From NCBI GenBank assembly GCA_024231975.1, contig JAAEQB010000075.1:1-64000 (forward strand): a stretch of 64,000 nt of DNA, in the 5' to 3' direction. The first letter of the stretch is position 1; each line of letters opens with the position of its first letter. The notes under the pieces were generated by a model. That model saw nothing but the letters and a program-made list of their open reading frames with translations. It was not told the origin of the DNA and did not search any database. A program made the position numbers and the translations under genes. This document shows positions 62,043 to 64,000 of the stretch, piece by piece. This DNA is from Allobosea sp. (GTDB lineage: Bacteria > Pseudomonadota > Alphaproteobacteria > Rhizobiales > Beijerinckiaceae).

Positions 62043-63368
62043 ATGAGCGCTGACGCGACGGTCCAGTCATCGACCCTTCCGGCGGAAGACCACGGGCGTG
62101 ATCACGTCACCCCCGCCGATATCGCGCTCGGCGTCATCATCGGGCGAACCTCGGAATATTTCGACTTCTTCGTCTTCGGCCTCGGCTGCGTGCTGGTCTT
62201 CCCCGAGTTGGTGTTTCCCTTCGTCGACCGACTCACCGGCACGCTCTACTCGTTCGGCATCTTCGCGCTGGCGTTCGTGACGCGCCCGCTCGGCTCGGTG
62301 CTGTTCTTCGTGATCGACCGCAATTTCGGTCGCGCGGCCAAGCTCACTGCGGCGCTCTTCCTGCTCGGCGGCTCGACCGCCGCCATCGCCTTCCTGCCGG
62401 GCTACCAGACGATCGGCATCTGGTCCTGCGTCATCCTCGCCGCCTTCCGCCTGCTGCAGGGCATCGCGCTCGGCGGTGCCTGGGACGGGCTGGCATCGTT
62501 GCTGGCGCTGAATGCGCCTGCGAATCGGCGAGGCTGGTACGCCATGCTGCCGCAGCTCGGCGCGCCCTTCGGCTTCATCCTCGCCGCCGGGCTCTTCGCC
62601 TATTTCGAGGGCGCGCTCTCGAAGCAGGATTTCCTCGACTGGGGCTGGCGCTATCCCTTCTTCGTGGCGCTGACGATCAACGTCGTGGCGCTGTTCGCCC
62701 GCTTGCGCATGGTCGCGACGCATGAGTTCGCGGAGCTGATGCAAACGCGCGAGCTCGTGCCGGTGCGCACCTCCGAGCTGATCCGTGCCCATGGTAGCAC
62801 GCTCATCCTCGGCGCCTTCGTGCCGCTGGCGAGCTTTGCGCTCTTCCACCTCGTCACCATCTTCCCGGTCAGCTGGATCAACCTCTTCACCAACCGCTCG
62901 GTCTCCGAGTTCCTGCTGGTGCAGGCCGCCGGTGGCGTGGTCGGGGCCGGGGCGATCGTCACCTCCGGCCTGATCGCCGACCAGATCGGGCGCCGCAACA
63001 CGCTGCTGCTCTCCGGCGCGATGATCGGCCTGTTCAGCCTGTCGAGCATCGTCGCGCCGCTGCTGTTTGGCGACAGCCAGGCGGGGCAGACGATCTATGT
63101 GATCATCGGCTTCGGCCTGCTCGGCCTGTCCTATGGCCAGACGGCCGGCGCGGTCGCCAGCAGCTTCGGCGCGAACTACCGCTACACCGGCGCGGCATTG
63201 ACCTCTGACCTCGCCTGGCTGCTCGGTGCGGGCTTCGCGCCGCTGGTGGCGCTGACGGTGTCGAGCGGCTTCGGCCTCGCCTGGGTCGGCGTCTACCTGC
63301 TTTCCGGCGCGCTCTGCACGCTGGCGGCGCTGACGATCGATCGGCGACTGGAAGCGCGCTACGAGTGA
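62043..63368 (+). CDS. MFS transporter (metabolite:H+ symporter-like)
   Basis: 441 residues, 12 membrane helices. GVIIGRTSEYFDFFVFGLGC in helix 1 is the MHS-type motif, and loop 8-9 has ADQIGRRNTLLL. Loop 2-3 shows VIDRNFGRAAKL instead of the usual GxxxDRxGRR, a modest divergence. It is divergent from cyoA, sharing a short promoter region. A link to the oxidase, for instance supply of Cu or an organic acid, is possible, but the substrate is unknown. Confidence 0.82.
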   Translation: MSADATVQSSTLPAEDHGRDHVTPADIALGVIIGRTSEYFDFFVFGLGCVLVFPELVFPFVDRLTGTLYSFGIFALAFVTRPLGSVLFFVIDRNFGRAAKLTAALFLLGGSTAAIAFLPGYQTIGIWSCVILAAFRLLQGIALGGAWDGLASLLALNAPANRRGWYAMLPQLGAPFGFILAAGLFAYFEGALSKQDFLDWGWRYPFFVALTINVVALFARLRMVATHEFAELMQTRELVPVRTSELIRAHGSTLILGAFVPLASFALFHLVTIFPVSWINLFTNRSVSEFLLVQAAGGVVGAGAIVTSGLIADQIGRRNTLLLSGAMIGLFSLSSIVAPLLFGDSQAGQTIYVIIGFGLLGLSYGQTAGAVASSFGANYRYTGAALTSDLAWLLGAGFAPLVALTVSSGFGLAWVGVYLLSGALCTLAALTIDRRLEARYE

Positions 63369-64000
63369 GGCGGCACTATTCCGCCGAGGAAAAGCCGAAT
63401 CTCATCGGTGAGCCAATCGCGCACCGCGCGGACTTTGGGATGGTCCTGGTTGCCCGGGCGATAGACTAGGTCGTAGCCGCGCTCCGCCTTGAGTGTCAGC
63501 TGCGGGAAGGGGGCGACGAGCCGCCCCGCCGCGAGGTCCTCGGCCACGAGCACGCTGCGCCCGAGCGCGACGCCTTCGCCGCGCAGCGCCGCTTCGATGG
63601 CGAGGCTGCCATGGCTGTAGGCCGGGCCGCGGCTGCGCAGCTTCGCCAGGCCGGCCAGAGCGAACCACTGCTCCCAGTTCGCCAGCATGCGGTCCTCATG
63701 CAGCAGGATGCAGCGCGCCAGTTCCGTCGGCGACACCCCGGCGCCGATCTCGCTCAAGTAAGCGGGACTGCACACCGGCGTGACGGTCTCGTCGAGGATC
63801 CGCTCCGCCACCGCGTTGGGATATTGCCCGGTGCCGTAGCGCACCGCCGCATCGATGCGCCCGTCGGCCAGCTCGACATTGATGTCGGTGACGTCGAGAT
63901 GGACGTCATAGTCGGGGAGGCGGACCATCAGCCGGTGCAACCGCGGCGCCAGCCATTTGCTGGCGAGGGACACGCTCGTGCTGAGCGTCAGGCGTGTCGC
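63359..64000 (-). CDS. LysR-family regulator, C-terminal part (truncated by window edge)
   Basis: The minus-strand frame is open from the right edge to TAG at 63359-63361, giving about 213 residues of a LysR substrate-binding domain (VELADGRIDAAVRYGTGQYP, ILLHEDRMLANWEQWF, AALRGEGVALGRSVL), of the GcvA/AmpR kind (RxGxGxxP-like). The HTH lies outside. It overlaps the end of the MFS gene by ten bases and is convergent with it. Its target cannot be told. Confidence 0.85.
   Translation of the reverse strand, partial: ATRLTLSTSVSLASKWLAPRLHRLMVRLPDYDVHLDVTDINVELADGRIDAAVRYGTGQYPNAVAERILDETVTPVCSPAYLSEIGAGVSPTELARCILLHEDRMLANWEQWFALAGLAKLRSRGPAYSHGSLAIEAALRGEGVALGRSVLVAEDLAAGRLVAPFPQLTLKAERGYDLVYRPGNQDHPKVRAVRDWLTDEIRLFLGGIVPPHS

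Overview
GC-rich DNA with dense, ATGA-overlapping operons, a cytochrome bo-type quinol oxidase operon with SURF1, a TctC-type binding protein and many LysR/LacI/DeoR/RpiR regulators points to an alphaproteobacterium of the Hyphomicrobiales; a Bosea-like organism is my best guess from gene content, but I cannot verify the genus. I see no tRNA, rRNA, insertion sequence, phage gene or CRISPR array. The window is mostly a chain of substrate-specific catabolic islands, each with its own regulator, plus one exopolysaccharide locus and one respiratory operon.

Layout. 1-1133 (minus): 5' part of a YadA-like trimeric autotransporter adhesin whose C-terminus lies beyond the left edge; 1286-2290 AraC regulator. 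2287-4407 (minus): RuBisCO-like protein, cupin and Rrf2 regulator, resembling a methylthioadenosine-salvage (MTA-isoprenoid shunt) module. 4786-6815: LctP-type carboxylate permease divergent from an XRE-cupin regulator. 6996-12551: LacI-controlled amide-utilisation island (NMT1-like binding protein without signal peptide, LacI, RidA-like protein, MFS carrier, amidase) tied together by four copies of a TGCAATCGATTGTA-like operator.

12574-26557: large 2-aminoethylphosphonate (AEP) island. It holds PhnW, PhnA and PhnY (AEP to phosphonoacetaldehyde to phosphonoacetate to acetate plus phosphate), an AEP ABC transporter, a Na/Pi-PhoU protein probably handling released phosphate, two LysR regulators, a PbfA-like class III PLP enzyme and a D-2-hydroxyacid dehydrogenase of unknown role. 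26570-29834 (minus): FAD/GcvT-type amine dehydrogenase with a DeoR regulator.

30069-43331: exopolysaccharide locus (GNAT protein, glycosyltransferases, Wzx-like flippase on the opposite strand, Wzz/GumC-like chain-length protein, Wzy-like polymerase, deacetylase, methyltransferase, GH5 glycosidase, acyltransferase), without a visible priming transferase or outer-membrane export protein. 43344-48169: aromatic-acid module (MobA-like flavin hydroxylase, class II aldolase/decarboxylase, MarR, TctC-type binding protein). 48201-56847 (minus): RpiR-governed operon of an enolase-superfamily enzyme, a creatininase-family hydrolase and a complete Dpp/Opp-type ABC transporter. 56975-61906 (minus): cyoABCD plus SURF1, divergent from an MFS carrier (62043-63368); a LysR gene runs off the right edge.

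The most interesting items are the RuBisCO-like/cupin/Rrf2 module with paired palindromes upstream, the four-site LacI regulon with two atypical proteins, the extended phosphonate island with an unexplained dehydrogenase, and the enolase/creatininase/peptide-transporter operon in which the enolase-fold enzyme seems to have His at the third metal-ligand position.
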